Origin: Brassica napus | Taxonomy: Eukaryota > Streptophyta > Magnoliopsida > Brassicales > Brassicaceae | DNA: 64,000 nt | Direction: 5' to 3' | Assembly (NCBI RefSeq): GCF_020379485.1 | Contig: NC_063451.1 | Span: 803,739-867,738, forward strand | Shown: piece by piece, positions 12,720 to 23,975 of the stretch | How positions within the stretch are numbered: the first letter of the stretch is position 1 | Layout of the letters: every line of letters starts with the position of its first letter | Notes under the pieces: model-generated | Databases searched by the model: none | Told to the model about the DNA's origin: nothing | What the model saw: only the letters and a program-made list of their open reading frames with translations | Made by a program: the position numbers and the translations under genes

Positions 12720-12846
12720 TCCGCGACTACAAAGATAGCTTATACATTTCAAAAACGCTATTATAAAGGCCCGTGTTTATATACAATAGCAGAGAAGCAA
12801 AAAACGCTATGCTACGACGCTATTAATACCCACATTTCCTGTAGTG
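12720..12846. promoter_or_regulatory. CACTA right terminal and subterminal repeats
   Basis: The words ACGCTATTATAA, ACGCTATGC and GACGCTATTAA (about 12755-12830) mirror the AATAGCG words at the other end. This end lies upstream of the TNPA-like gene, where En/Spm elements keep the promoter. TNPA binding is inferred from the family, not shown. Confidence 0.6.
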
Positions 12847-12849
12847 TGA

Positions 12850-13967
12850 GGTTCCATCTTAGACGGCACATGTATGTATGTGGTGGTTTATTCAAAATAT
12901 CTTAAGATGGTGTATGTCTGGTTTTATGACCCGTATTCAGCCTGAGATGGGAATATCTATGCTCACTTATATGGCCTGATGCATATTATCATTCTATACA
13001 TGTAAATTCATAATGTCCCCAAGCTTATAGACTGTAGAATCTTAGTCTTATAGATAATGGCTTATATGGCCGAACCTTTATAGGTAATGGCCTCTCCGGC
13101 CGGTTATCGCCCTTGCGGCCGACCTGTTCATAACATGGTCTCTTTGGCCGAGTAATGGCCTTATGGTTTGGCCGTTTTAAAACATGGCCTCTACGGCCGA
13201 GGAATTGCCTTTTATGGCCGAGTAATGGCCTTTATGGCCGAGCCATTTATAACATGGTCTTTAGACCATAGCGGTACACGAACTTGTAGTATTGATCATG
13301 GGTTTATCCTCTCTCCCTCTCATGACCATACTATAGGGTCGTGGTGCTTGGGACAATTAAGCCTAATGAGTTTCCCTTTGTGTACATGTTTCACAACGTG
13401 AGATCTTTTACGAGATAACTCTGTGCCTTTTCAATCTTTGCATCAAGTTTAGACTTTAGGATGGCTAATCCTATCATGCCATATAGTGTAAAATTTCGTG
13501 GGATATATCAGTATAGTCACCACTTCTCTTGCCTCTTATCATACTGATCTTGTAGCATAGTTTAAAATCAGTAGAGATCATAAGGTATAGTTTCGACCAC
13601 TTTCTTTCAAGGTCTTAGGCGTTTTTCTTCTAAAGGAACTTGTTTCCTTCCTTACCCATTGTTTCTACTTGGAAACCATTCATTATAACTTCAATGGGTC
13701 ATATGTTCTTTTGGGTGTGTATGATGCCTTATAGGAAATGCCTTAGCCATAGTTTCTTTACTAGGCTTACTATACCCCTTTTCACGATTTCTTACTTGAT
13801 ATTATGCCCTTTAGGCAACTCTTTATCAAAACATTCATATGTTCAAGTAAGATCAGGCACGATATAATAAACTCAAACTCTTTTATATAAAAATCGTGAA
13901 TGCCATCAAATAGGTTTAAAAGTAAATCACAAAATCAAAGACTTAAAAATAAAATGTTGAGATCCCC
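12850..13967 (-). other. Copia-like interior downstream of gag, non-coding
   Basis: No pol frame is visible on either strand. Between about 13065 and 13260 the words TATGGCCGA, TAATGGCC and CATGGTCT recur as a degenerate repeat. Together with 1436-3721, this part lacks polymerase genes, so gag-only status is probably real rather than an effect of the CACTA insertion. Confidence 0.55.
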
Positions 13968-14618
13968 TTAGTCAATAGACATGCCGGCCACTCCTTGAGT
14001 TATATTGGACACGGCTCCCTTGGATTCATCCTGATCCATATCAGTTTTATTTGTATCAGGATATCTCATCTCACTGCTCCTCTTTAGTACCTTGTCATTC
14101 TCAATCACCGTTAGGCAAGAGCTCAGGTCATTGTAAGTGGTAGAACCTCTTTCTATGTAGATATGTTTTGACAACAAATATTCTGGATGGAATGTGGAGT
14201 ATGTCTTGAATAGACAATCATTATATGTTACCTCTTCTCCACATAATCTCAGTTGGTACACGACCCTGGACAAGGCAAAGTGAAACTCGGCCACTGTCTC
14301 AAAGTCTTGGAATCTGAGACTCATCCATTCATGTTTGATCTTTGGTAATAATATCATAGTGTATCTGGACTTTAATTATGTCCAAAGGTCACGAGGATTC
14401 TCAATATGTAGATACTGATTTCTCAGTTCCTAAGTGAGATGATGGCGCATTATTGTAATGGCTCTTAACTTTTCACTTCTAGTTGCATAATCACCCTGAA
14501 TGATACTCCTTCCGAGTCCTCTTGATTTCAGAGTAACTGAAGTGTTCATTGTCCATTCTAGATAATTATCTCCAGAGAGATTTAGAATGACATAATCCAT
14601 GGGATTAAATCTCGGCAT
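13968..14618 (-). pseudogene. Copia-type gag remnant, broken
   Basis: Two open pieces lie on the minus strand, 14618-14430 (62 codons) and 14357-13968 (129 codons), separated by a short out-of-frame stretch. The first begins MPRFNPMDYVILNLSGDNYL and continues with WTMNTSVTLKSRGL, typical of the N-terminus of Copia-type gag (capsid) proteins. The second contains WMSLRFQDFETVAEFHFALSR and LLSKHIYIERGSTTYNDL, typical of the UBN2/gag region. A zinc knuckle is not visible. The protein would form the particle; here it is interrupted and unlikely to be made whole. Confidence 0.75.
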
Positions 14619-16252
14619 CTGAAATCATATTATCAATTTATGATTTAGAATTCTTGCAACCAATTAAATAATCAGTGCATATGTTTTCATAAGTCTATCT
14701 TTGATACTTGGACCACACGGTCAAGTATTGTGATGCTTAGGCCTCACGGCCATCTTAGTGTGATACAGCAATCCTAAAGATTGGTTCATGATGCAATCCG
14801 GTTTATATAACCATTTGGATACTAGGCTACACGGCCACTTAGATGTGCACTAAGCCACACGGCTTTCAATCAATCAAGGGCACAAGGCCGCAAGTGTGAA
14901 CAATGTATTAGGCCACACGGCCATATACAAAACGGGATCTAAATGCATTCAATCCTATTTCTTAGTCGCATATCTATTAGGTTTTAGAATTAAATAATCT
15001 AGCAACCTAACTCTCATTCAATATGTAAAATATTTAAATCAATCTTTCAAGCTTTAAGTAATGAGAGATTTAAGGTTTCAAGGCCTTTAGGAATTTTAAA
15101 ATTCGAGATTAGGATTTTAGTTTAAACAAGATTCAGATTCAAGTTTTAAAAACAATCCTAATCATAGCTCTAGGCGATCAATCAAACACTCAAATTTCAA
15201 ATCAAAATTAAAAACCGATTTTCCAAAATTAGGGTTTTAGGGGATTTCGAAAACTTTGATCTTTGATCAAGGGGATTTGATTTGAGATTCAAAAACCTTT
15301 AAGGTTCTGATTTTAATTGATCAATGGATCAATCTCGTTTTTAGGTTTAGATCGAACTTATAGAGCTTCGATTTACTCATAGGGGATTGATCTATTTAAC
15401 CTATGGCTTTTAGTTTTAGAGATTATCTTTTAGGGTTTCAATCTTTACAAAACAACCAAATTCGATTCTTGTTTTCAGATTTCGAATTACCTTTATTTTG
15501 TAGGGTTGAACCGGACCACCAAAGTCAGATGAACCTCTAGTTGCACACGGACGCGAGCTGGCTCCTTATCGGGTCGCAAGCTGGGACGGGACGCGAGATG
15601 TCTGGAACGATCTTGCGTCTGGTCACGGATGTGTGCTGAGGTAGTCGGACGCGATCGGGACGCGTCTTCCTCTTATCTAGTTCGCGAGCTGCTGCCTTTG
15701 CAAGCGGCTGGTCTAATTACGAGCTGGCTGTGATGCGAACGTGAGCTGGCTCTGTTGTGAACAGGAAGCAATATGAGAAGAACCGTGAGCTAGTCAAGCT
15801 TGAGATCGTCGGTTCATGGTCAGTATTTGGATCGCGAACAGCTTTGTGTTTGAGATCTTTGCACCAACTCCTCTCAGCTCATGAAATAAAAACAACGAGT
15901 ATTAGATTACATGAACACCATAATCTGAACAAGATATCATCAAACAACTAAGGTATGATAAACTTATCTTTCACAGGATTTGAATTTGGCTAGAAAATCT
16001 TGTTGGTTCGGATTAGGGTTCCAAAAGACAAAGACGGTGCCGCGTATTGTTTCTGCAAGTGTGGGCGCGTCTGAGATCGGATCGACAAATGGTTTGCGCT
16101 GATGGATTCATCTCGTCAAGAGCTTCAATTTGATATGTGGCTCGTCGTATGGTTCCTCAGGGTTTGAGAGATAGATTGATTTTCAGTTGCGCCTAGATTA
16201 GGGTTTATGTGTGATGGATTTTAGGTTAGGTTTTGTCTCAGAGTTTTGAAGT
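14619..16252 (-). other. Long untranslated leader of the Copia-like element
   Basis: About 1.6 kb separates the primer-binding site from gag. It contains CACACGGCC words (about 14700-14930) and a GC-richer stretch (15530-15760) in which GACGCGAGCTGG-like words recur. No ORF is supported. A long leader fits a non-autonomous LTR element. Confidence 0.5.
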
Positions 16253-16269
16253 TTATCGTGCTGATAACG
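16253..16269 (-). other. Primer-binding-site-like sequence
   Basis: Directly inside the right LTR, the minus strand reads CGTTATCAGCACGATAA. I recall ACGTTATCAGCACG in this position from other plant Copia elements. The cognate tRNA is not assigned here. Confidence 0.5.
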
Positions 16270-16634
16270 TGTAGTAATTAGAGAGTTTAGAGACTGAATT
16301 TTTTTGTGTTATTATTAATGATCAAGGGGGTTCCTTTATATAAGGATTACAAGATGAAGATAAATGGAAAGTATCCAAAACCTAAATTCACTAGGATTAG
16401 GAAAACTACTAATACATAATAATGGAAAGATTACTTCTACTAGGAAAATGAAAGAGTTTCATTTTCTCCAAGCTTTGTGGCCGCCTCTCTCTCTTCTGAA
16501 GTCCGCTCTCTATCTCCTGAAGTCGGCTCTCTCTCTCCTCTCTCTAGGACTTCGGCCATCTCTCCATCTTCTAGGTATTGGGCCGGTCTTGGACCGAGCT
16601 TGGTTAATGGCAATCCACTCCATGATTTATAACA
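16270..16634 (-). repeat. LTR of the Copia-like element (its 5' LTR)
   Basis: It starts TGTAGTAATTAGAGAG, ends ATTTATAACA and is followed by the target duplication AGAAT. It matches 1054-1426 with scattered substitutions and small indels in the CT-rich part, so the insertion is not brand new. Confidence 0.9.
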
Positions 16635-16639
16635 AGAAT

Positions 16640-19441
16640 ATCGTTAGAAAATTTAGAACAACAATAAAAAAGTATAAGTTTCAGCATATAAAGTGTTTAA
16701 CGTAAAACTCAATATTTTCATAGATTTGGAGAAAAATTCAAAAAATATAACAATGTTGCTTTAATGCATAGTTTTTTCCTGTACTAATATATGATGATGG
16801 TCACAAAGGTTCCAAACTTTTTTTGTCTTCATTTCTCTAAAGAATAGCGATTTTATAATGGTTAGTCCACAAATTTAGGGAGTATATGAAATTTTACTAA
16901 ACTAATTTATAAAAAAATTGAACAATGTCATGTACCATGAAAAAGAGCTTAGCATACATTAATACAAATGTAGAATGTGGTTTAAAATTTTAAAACAACA
17001 CAAAATATTATAGGATTCAGTTATAAAACATTTACTAAAATTTAATATATTTGTAGGGGTTAGCACATAGATTTTGGAAAAATTTCAAAAAATATGACAA
17101 TATTGTTTTCATGCATAGTTTCATCCTGCACTAACATATGATGATGTTGAAAGAGGTTTGGAGCATTTGTTGTTTCCGTTTTTCAAGAAAAAAACGATTT
17201 TGTTGTGGCTATTCCACTGATTTAGATAGTATTATGAAGTTTTACTAATTAATTTATAAAAAAAATTAGAACGATTCTCATATACCATAAAAAAGGTTTA
17301 ACGTACATTAAAACAAATTTAGAATTCCGTTAGAAAATTTAGAACAACAATAAAAAGTATAAGTTTCAGTATATAGAGCGTTTAACGTGAAACTCAATAT
17401 TTTCGTAGGGGATAGATAACACATAAATTTTGAGAAAAATTCAAAAAATATAACAATTGCTTTAATGCATAGTTGCCTCATATACTAATATATGATGATA
17501 GTCAAAGAAGTTTGAAACCTTTATTGTCTCCATTTCTATAGAGAATAGAGATTTTATAATTGTTAGTTTACTAATTTAGGGAGTATATGAAGTTTTACTA
17601 AATTAATTTATAAACAAAATTGAACGATGCTCATGTACCATGAAAGAGAATTTAGCATACATTAATACAAATGTAGAATATGGTTAGAAATTTTAAAACA
17701 ACACTAAAGATTATAGGCTTCAGTATATAAAACATTTACCAAAAGTCAATATTTTTGTAGGGGTTAACACAGATTTTGAGAAAATTTCAAAAAATATGAC
17801 AATATTGTTATAATACATAGTTTCATCCTGAACTAACATATGATGATGTTGAAAGAGGTTTGGAGCCTTTGTTGTCTCCACTTTTCAAGAAACTAGCGAT
17901 TTTATAGTGGTTATTCCACCGATTTAGGGAGTATTATGAAATTTTACTATACAATTGATAAGAAATTATAATGATTTCCATATACAATGAAAGAGAGTTT
18001 AACATCCATTAAAACAAATATAGAATGTGGTTAGAAATTTTAAAACCACACTAAAAATTTTAAGATTCAGCATAAAGAGCATTTAACGTAAAACTCAATA
18101 TATTCGTAGGGGGTTAACACATAGATTTTGAGAAAATATCAAAAAATATAACAATATTGCTTTAATTCATAGTTGTCTCATGTACTAATATATGATGATG
18201 GTCAAAGAGGTTTGGAACCTTTGTTGTCTCTATTTCTCTCGAAATTAGCAATTTTATAAGGGTTAGTCCCTTAATTTAGGTAGTATATGAAGTTTTACTA
18301 AATTAATTTATAAAGAAAATTGAACGATGCTCATGTACCATGAAAGATAGTTTAGCATACATTAATATAAATGTAGAATGTGGCTAGAATTTTAAAACAA
18401 CACTAAAGATTATAGGCTTCAGTATATAAAACATTTACCAAAATTCAATATTTTAAAACAACACTAAAGATTATAGGCTTCGGTATATAAAACATTTACC
18501 AAAATTCAAAAATTCAAAAATTTACACATAGATTTTGAGAAAATTTCAAAAAATATGACAATATTGTTTTCATGCATAATTGCATCATGCACTAACATAT
18601 GATGATGTTGAAAGAGGTTTGGAGCCTTTGTTGTTTCCGTTTTTCAAGAAAATAGCGATTTTGTAGTGGCTATTCCACTGATTTAGATAGTATTATGAAA
18701 TTTTACTAATTAATTGATAAAAAATTAGAACGATTCTCATATACCATAAAAACAGGTTTAACATAATTTAAAACAAATTTAGAATGTCGTTAGAAAATTT
18801 AGAACAACAATAAAAAGTATAAGTTTCAGTATATAGAGCGTTTAACGTAAAACTCAATATTTTCGTAGGGGCTAACATATAAATTTTGAGAAAAATTCAA
18901 AAAATATAACAATTGCTTTAATGCATAGTTGCCTCATGTCCTAATATATGATGATGGTCAAAGAGGTTTGGAACCTTTGTTGTCTCTATTTCTATAGAGA
19001 ATATCGATTTTATAATTGTTAGTTCACTAATTTAGGGAGTATATGAAGTTTTACTAAATTAATTTATAAAAAAATTGAACGATGTTCATGTACCATGAAA
19101 GAGATTTTAGCATACATTAATACAAATGTAGAATATGGTTAGAAATTTTAAAACAACACTAAAGATTATAGGCTTCAGTATATAAAGCATTTACCAAAAT
19201 TCAAAATTTTTGTATGGGTTAGCACATAGATTTTGAGAAAATTTCAAAAAATATGACAATATTGTTTTAATGCATAGTTGCATCTTGTACTAACATATGA
19301 TGATGTTGAAAGAGGTTTGGAGCATTTGTTGTTTCCATTTTTCAAGAAAATAGCGATTTTATAGTGGTTATTTCACCGATTTAGGGAGTATTATGAAATT
19401 TAACTAATTAATTGATAAAAAATTAGAACGATTCCCATATA
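16640..19441. repeat. Satellite array, middle block
   Basis: Monomer starts lie near 16637, 16974, 17333, 17677, 18024, 18377, 18783 and 19132. Spacing is mostly 337-359 bp, and A and B types alternate. The unit at 18024 is a hybrid: it starts as A and continues as B. The unit at 18377 is about 406 bp because roughly 60 bp (TTTTAAAACAACAC to AAAATTCAA) is repeated within it. No genes. Confidence 0.85.
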
Positions 19442-19458
19442 CCATAAAAAAAGAGTTT

Positions 19459-20876
19459 TTTTTTTTTTTTTGAACACAAACTTACTTTCATTCATACTTA
19501 ATCTTCTTCAATACAATAGATAGAGGGAATGAAACATCCTCTTTGACACCAAGCATAACTTACAAAACATAAATAAGCTAAGCAAGATAGGTCTTCAATC
19601 GAAGATGACAGCGGATTCGAGACGATGCTCAAATGTGTCGGGGGAGCCTTCACGACAAAGTCGTATAGCTGGTAAATAGTCACATAATGTGACGTTGAGG
19701 TCCAGTCCTCATCTACGAGAAACACCAAGGTGGTCTCGATTGCATCTTCAGGTCCCGTGGAGACCGCTCCGCAAGATGACAAACCGATGAGGAAACTGAA
19801 ACAAACACTTGGACGCAAGACCAAGGAAACACCTCTTTCCATAGAAAGAGGGTAAGGTAGTAACAATTTCTCTTCAAAAGAAGAGGATGGCCGAACAAGA
19901 ACCGAGTCCGATGAACGCACCAGTAAATTTATCCCAAAGGATAGATATGATCGTGTGATACAAAGAGGAGAGATCCCTATGAACCCACCTGAGATCTCTG
20001 ATGAAAAATCCCAATCTCTCCAAACCATACAAATCTGACTCGTATCTTCAATCCTGGAGTTGGGTTTTAAGAAGCTTCTGCTTGAATTGGCAGGTTTGGT
20101 AGATCTAATGGGCCAAGCCCATTCATAATTGAAGAGCAGCCCACTACACCAAAGATGCACGAAGCTTGGCTGTTCGACGGTGCCGTAGGAGAGGTCACCG
20201 GAGATACGTCGGAGAAAAACAGTGCAGCCGTTGAAGAAGATCCACGCAAAAGGAGAGGACACCACTTTAGGAGACGCGTAGAGTGAAAAATCGCCGCAGA
20301 AATTAAGTTCTAGTCTAGTGGAGCTTTGAGATCTGGTGCCTGAGAGTTGGTGAGGAGCAAAACATACTGTGAAAATAGGCTCAGTCCTTACCAGAGACGG
20401 AAGGGGAGAGCTCGTCATGTAAAACCAATGCTCCAGGGGCGGATGAGAGTACGGGATAAAGTCGACCTCGAGACTCGTCAGAAAGCTATCAGGGGGAGGT
20501 TCGTCGGGAACTGTTCCTAAGAACCGTAACACAGCAGTGGCGAGAGAATCCTCTCGACTCGTCGCTGGAGAAGAAGCCTTCTGGGGAGAAAGGACCGCCG
20601 GTAGATCTGAGACGAAGAGTCCTCGGCTTCGTCATTTAGTCTGTTGGGGTCTCTCTCCTTCGATAGCCCGATGGATACCACACAGTAACAAAAGATGGAG
20701 AAAGCGAGATACAGCCATAAGAGTGAGAGAGATTAACGTCGTCGGAGATAGAGCCCCGCGCCGGCGAGAAACCTCTTCGCCGGCGCCGGAGAAAGTAGAT
20801 CTGGGTTGTGCCTCGAAGATCGTGTCTGGGAGAAAATAAATGAATAGCGTATTCACCCTCTACTTTCCTGCTATTT
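19459..20876 (-). mobile_element. Poly(A) retroposon of unknown family, about 1.4 kb
   Basis: On the minus strand this insertion ends in a poly(A) tail (a T run at 19456-19471 on plus). It is flanked by a direct repeat of about 17 bp, CCATAAAAAAAGAGTTT, at 19442-19458 and 20877-20894. These are marks of LINE-mediated retroposition. It interrupts one satellite monomer. There is no reverse transcriptase. It resembles Sadhu-type non-autonomous retroposons of Brassicaceae in layout, or could be a processed gene copy; I cannot decide which. Confidence 0.75.
19498..20532 (-). CDS. Hypothetical 344-codon ORF inside the poly(A) retroposon
   Basis: An uninterrupted frame of 344 codons fills the 3' three quarters of the retroposon and stops about 25 nt before the poly(A) tail. 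The product begins MLRFLGTVPDEPPPDSFL and is rich in Ser, Leu, Phe and Trp. I recognise no domain: no zinc knuckle, endonuclease, RT or RNA-binding motif. The upstream part has further open frames rich in Arg (about 20636-20899). It may be a chance long frame, an ORF1-like product or a captured gene. Confidence 0.35.
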   Translation of the reverse strand: MLRFLGTVPDEPPPDSFLTSLEVDFIPYSHPPLEHWFYMTSSPLPSLVRTEPIFTVCFAPHQLSGTRSQSSTRLELNFCGDFSLYASPKVVSSPFAWIFFNGCTVFLRRISGDLSYGTVEQPSFVHLWCSGLLFNYEWAWPIRSTKPANSSRSFLKPNSRIEDTSQICMVWRDWDFSSEISGGFIGISPLCITRSYLSFGINLLVRSSDSVLVRPSSSFEEKLLLPYPLSMERGVSLVLRPSVCFSFLIGLSSCGAVSTGPEDAIETTLVFLVDEDWTSTSHYVTIYQLYDFVVKAPPTHLSIVSNPLSSSIEDLSCLAYLCFVSYAWCQRGCFIPSIYCIEED

Positions 20877-20894
20877 CCATAAAAAAAAGAGTTT

Positions 20895-22228
20895 AACATA
20901 CATTAATAATAATTTAGAATATCGTTTGAAAATTTAGAACAACAATAAAAAGTATAAGTTTCAGTATATAGAGCGTTTAAAGTAAAACTCAATATTTTCG
21001 TATGGGTTAACTCATAGATTTTGAGATAAATTCAAAAAATATAACAATATTGCTTTAATGCATAGTTATCTCCTGTACTAATATACGATGATGGTCAAAG
21101 AGCTTTGGAACTTTTGTTGTCTTCATTTCTCTAGAGAATAGCGATTTTATAATGGTTAGTCCACTAATTTAGAGAGTATATGAAGTTTTATTAGATTCAT
21201 TTATAAAAAAAAATGAACAATGTCATGTACCATGAAAAAGAGCTTAGCATGCATTAATACAAATGTAGAATGTGGTTTGAAATTTTATAACAACACAAAA
21301 GATTATAGGATTCAGTATATAAAGCATTTACCAAAATTCAATATTTTTGTAGGGGGGGTTAGCACATAGATTTTGAAAAAAATTCAAAAAATATGAAAAT
21401 ATTGTTTTAATCCATAGTTGCATCCTGCACTAATATATGATGATGTTGAAAGAGGTTTGGAGCCTCTGTTGTCTCCGCTTTTCAAAAAAAATACGATTTT
21501 GTAGTGGTTATTCCACCGATTTAGATAATATTATGAAGTTTTACTAATTAATTGATAAAAAAAATTAGAACGATTCCCATATACCATAAAAAGAGTTTAA
21601 CATAAATTAAAACAAAGTTAGAATGTCGTTAGAACATTTAGAACAACAATTAAAATATAAGTTTCAGTATATTGAACGTTTAACTTAAAACTCAATATTT
21701 TCGTATGGGTTAACACATAGATTTTGAGATAAATTCAAAAAATATAACAATATTGCTTTAATGCATAGTTATCTCATGTACTAATATACGATAATGGTCA
21801 AAGAGTTTTGGAACCTTTGTTGTCTTCATTTCTCTAGATAATAGCGATTTTATAATGGTTAGTCCACTAATTTAGAGAGTATATGAAGTTTTATTAGATT
21901 CATTTATAAAAAAAATTGAACAATGTCATGTACCATGAAAAAGAGCTTAGCATACATTAATACAAATGTAGAATGTGGTTTGAAATTTTATAATAACACA
22001 AAAGATTATAGGATTCAGTATATAAATCATTTACCAAAATTCAATATTTTTGTAGGGTTAGCACATAGATTTTGGAAACATTTCATAGTTGCATCATGCA
22101 CTAACATATGATGATGTTGAAAGAGGTTTGGAGCCTTTGTTATCTCCATTTTTCAAGAAAATAGCGATTTTATAGTGGTTATTCTACCGATTTATGAAGT
22201 ATTATGAAGTTTTACTAAATTAATTGAA
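20895..22228. repeat. Satellite array, right block
   Basis: Monomers start near 20918 (B), 21269 (A), 21622 (B) and 21972 (A), continuing the strict alternation. The last unit lacks about 40 bp in its middle and ends near 22228, which is the right boundary of the satellite in this window. Confidence 0.85.
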
Positions 22229-23950
22229 TAGATTTATCAAACAACATTTTCTATAAAGCATATATATATTCTTGAAAGATGTTCGATGAGGACATCAATT
22301 CATCATCAGAAAAGGAGAAAGAAATCAGGAGAAAACCAATGGAGAACATGAAGCTTAGAAGAGCTAAAGAAGCCGATCAGGACATATGTGCAATCAAAAC
22401 GCCATATCTTACAAACCAGGTGGAATTTATTCATGAGACCGGTTTTGTTGGACTCTACACTCAACAAGAGCACGCAGCGAATTGGTTTCATATAAAAAGG
22501 ATAAAAGGTTTAGAAGATATGCCATTTTCAAGTCAGGGGTGACCCGACTTGCCTTATTTGGATGATCAGTGGTTTAATCAGTTGCAAACCAAACATTGGC
22601 GACCAGGAGATTTATCTATGCAATCAGGAGACACATCCAAGGGTTCATAAGAGTCAGGCACGTTCTTAACATGCACCAGAATGCACCAGATTACATGGAA
22701 TCAAAGGGGACAATACTTACCATTTTTGGATACTTTCACATTTAGAGGAATAGAGCACCAAGACCAACCTATCAAAGCTACAACGTTTTCTATATATTAA
22801 TAACTCATCAGGAAGTCTACAGCGGCACCAGCACCCTCCAGAATACTCAAAATCAACCAAGACCGGAATTGCCATTTTTGGAGTCAAAAGCCATTAATTC
22901 CCAACAGCTCTTTTCTCACCAGGATGCACCAGATTACATGGAATCAAAGGAGACAAAACTTACCATTTTTGGATGCTTTCACATTTGGAGGAATAGAGCA
23001 CCAAGACCAACCTATCAAAGCTACAACGTTTTCTAGATATTAATAACTCATCAGGAAGTCTACAGCGGCACCAGCACCCACCAGAATACTCAGAATCAAC
23101 CAAGACCGGAATTACCATTTTTGGAGTCAAAAGCCATTAATTCCAACAGCTCTTTTCTCACCAGGATGCACCAGATTACATGGAATCAAAGGAGACAATA
23201 CTTACCATTTTTGGATGCTTTCACATTTGGAGGAATAGAGCACCAAGACCAACCTATCAAAGCTACAACGTTTTCTAGATATTAATAACTCATCAGGAAG
23301 TCTACAGCGGCACCAGCACCCACCAGAATACTCAGAATCAACCAAGACCGGAATTGCCATTTTTGGAGTCAAAAGCCACTAATTCCCAACAGCTCTTTTC
23401 TCACCAGGCATGGAATGATTTCGACCATTATTTCAGCAATCAGGATGTTCCTAAGAAGCTTTCCTACAGTCTAAAACCGTCCAGATACAAAGCCATCATT
23501 CCAGCCCTTGAATCAAGCCATTGGAACCCCAAAACCCTCCAACAGCTAATTTTCTTTATGTTTGATTTTCTTTCGATTTTCCTAGACTTAGATTAATGTT
23601 TCTGAGCATATATAAGCTCCCTTAGGCGTGCTGTAATATTCACATTTCAATCTCTAAGAAATATACAAAGTTTATTCTGCTTTTCTCAAAGAAAGTCTTT
23701 GATTAAAATTCTGTCTTTAGAATACTTTGAGTGATTCATTGTTTTCTGTTGATCCTGTCTTGGGGTTTGTTTGTGTGATTCAAGCATCTTCAATCAGCCC
23801 ACAGATTGAGAGACTCAATCAGCCCACCAGATTGAGAGAGTCAATCATTTTTACCACCATCTCTACTTTCAGTCCATCTTCCACACAAGCTTTCTTGATC
23901 TCTTTGATCTCCATTTGAGGACAGGTTCATGGAGTGATTTTGTGCCTACA
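22229..23950 (+). mobile_element. LTR-retrotransposon fragment (5' LTR end)
   Basis: The right part looks like the end of an LTR: a TATA-like CATATATAAGCTCCC near 23606, then a leader ending GTGCCTACA at 23950, followed at once by a Met-tRNA primer-binding site. The left boundary is not visible. An 87-codon frame at 22279-22542 (MFDEDINSSSEKEKEIRRK) is not recognised. Three tandem 240-bp repeats lie in what should be U3. There is no second LTR in the window, so the element is truncated. Confidence 0.6.
22686..23409 (+). repeat. Three tandem repeats of about 240 bp
   Basis: Three direct copies run from about 22686, 22927 and 23167 to 23409. Each contains ACCAGATTACATGGAATCAA, CACATTTGGAGGAATAGAGC, CATCAGGAAGTCTACAGCGG and TTCTTTTCTCACCAGG-like words. 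The copies differ at a few positions. They sit in the presumed U3 of the LTR fragment, where tandem repeats often act as promoter repeats; that is inference. Confidence 0.85.
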
Positions 23951-23957
23951 TCATCTT

Positions 23958-23975
23958 TGGTATCAGAGCCAGGTT
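23958..23975 (+). other. Met-tRNA primer-binding site
   Basis: TGGTATCAGAGCCAGGTT is complementary to the 3' end of plant initiator Met-tRNA, the standard primer for many Copia and Ty3 elements. It lies 7 bp after the LTR end. Confidence 0.9.

Larger units (their letters stand above)
3725..12846 (-). mobile_element. CACTA (En/Spm) DNA transposon, about 9.1 kb
   Basis: The ends are perfect inverted repeats starting CACTACAGGAAATGTGG at 3725, with the reverse complement ending at 12846. The 3-bp target duplication TGA lies at 3722-3724 and 12847-12849. It carries two minus-strand genes, as standard for En/Spm: a TNP2-type transposase (4182-8090) and a TNPA/ORF1-type gene (9127-12175). The transposase frame appears complete across six exons and the ends are intact, so transposition may still be possible if TNPA is supplied by another copy. 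It landed inside the Copia-like element and is therefore younger than it. Confidence 0.95.
1054..16634 (-). mobile_element. Gag-only Copia-like LTR retrotransposon, split by a CACTA element
   Basis: Near-identical LTRs at 1054-1426 and 16270-16634 are flanked by the 5-bp target duplication AGAAT (1049-1053 and 16635-16639). Minus orientation follows from the primer-binding-site-like stretch beside the right LTR, the purine tract beside the left LTR (read on minus), and a minus-strand gag. Without the CACTA insert the element would be about 6.5 kb. I see a gag remnant but no protease, integrase, reverse transcriptase or RNase H. It is therefore probably a non-autonomous derivative mobilised in trans; the Copia assignment rests on the gag type only. 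Confidence 0.85.

Noticed and set aside
18395..18520. CRISPR-like spaced repeats in the satellite
   Set aside because: The repeats are tandem satellite duplications in a plant nuclear sequence, with no regular spacer pattern.
22279..22542. 87-codon frame starting MFDEDINSSSEKE as a host gene
   Set aside because: No recognisable domain, no continuation across plausible introns, and it lies in an LTR-element fragment beside satellite DNA.
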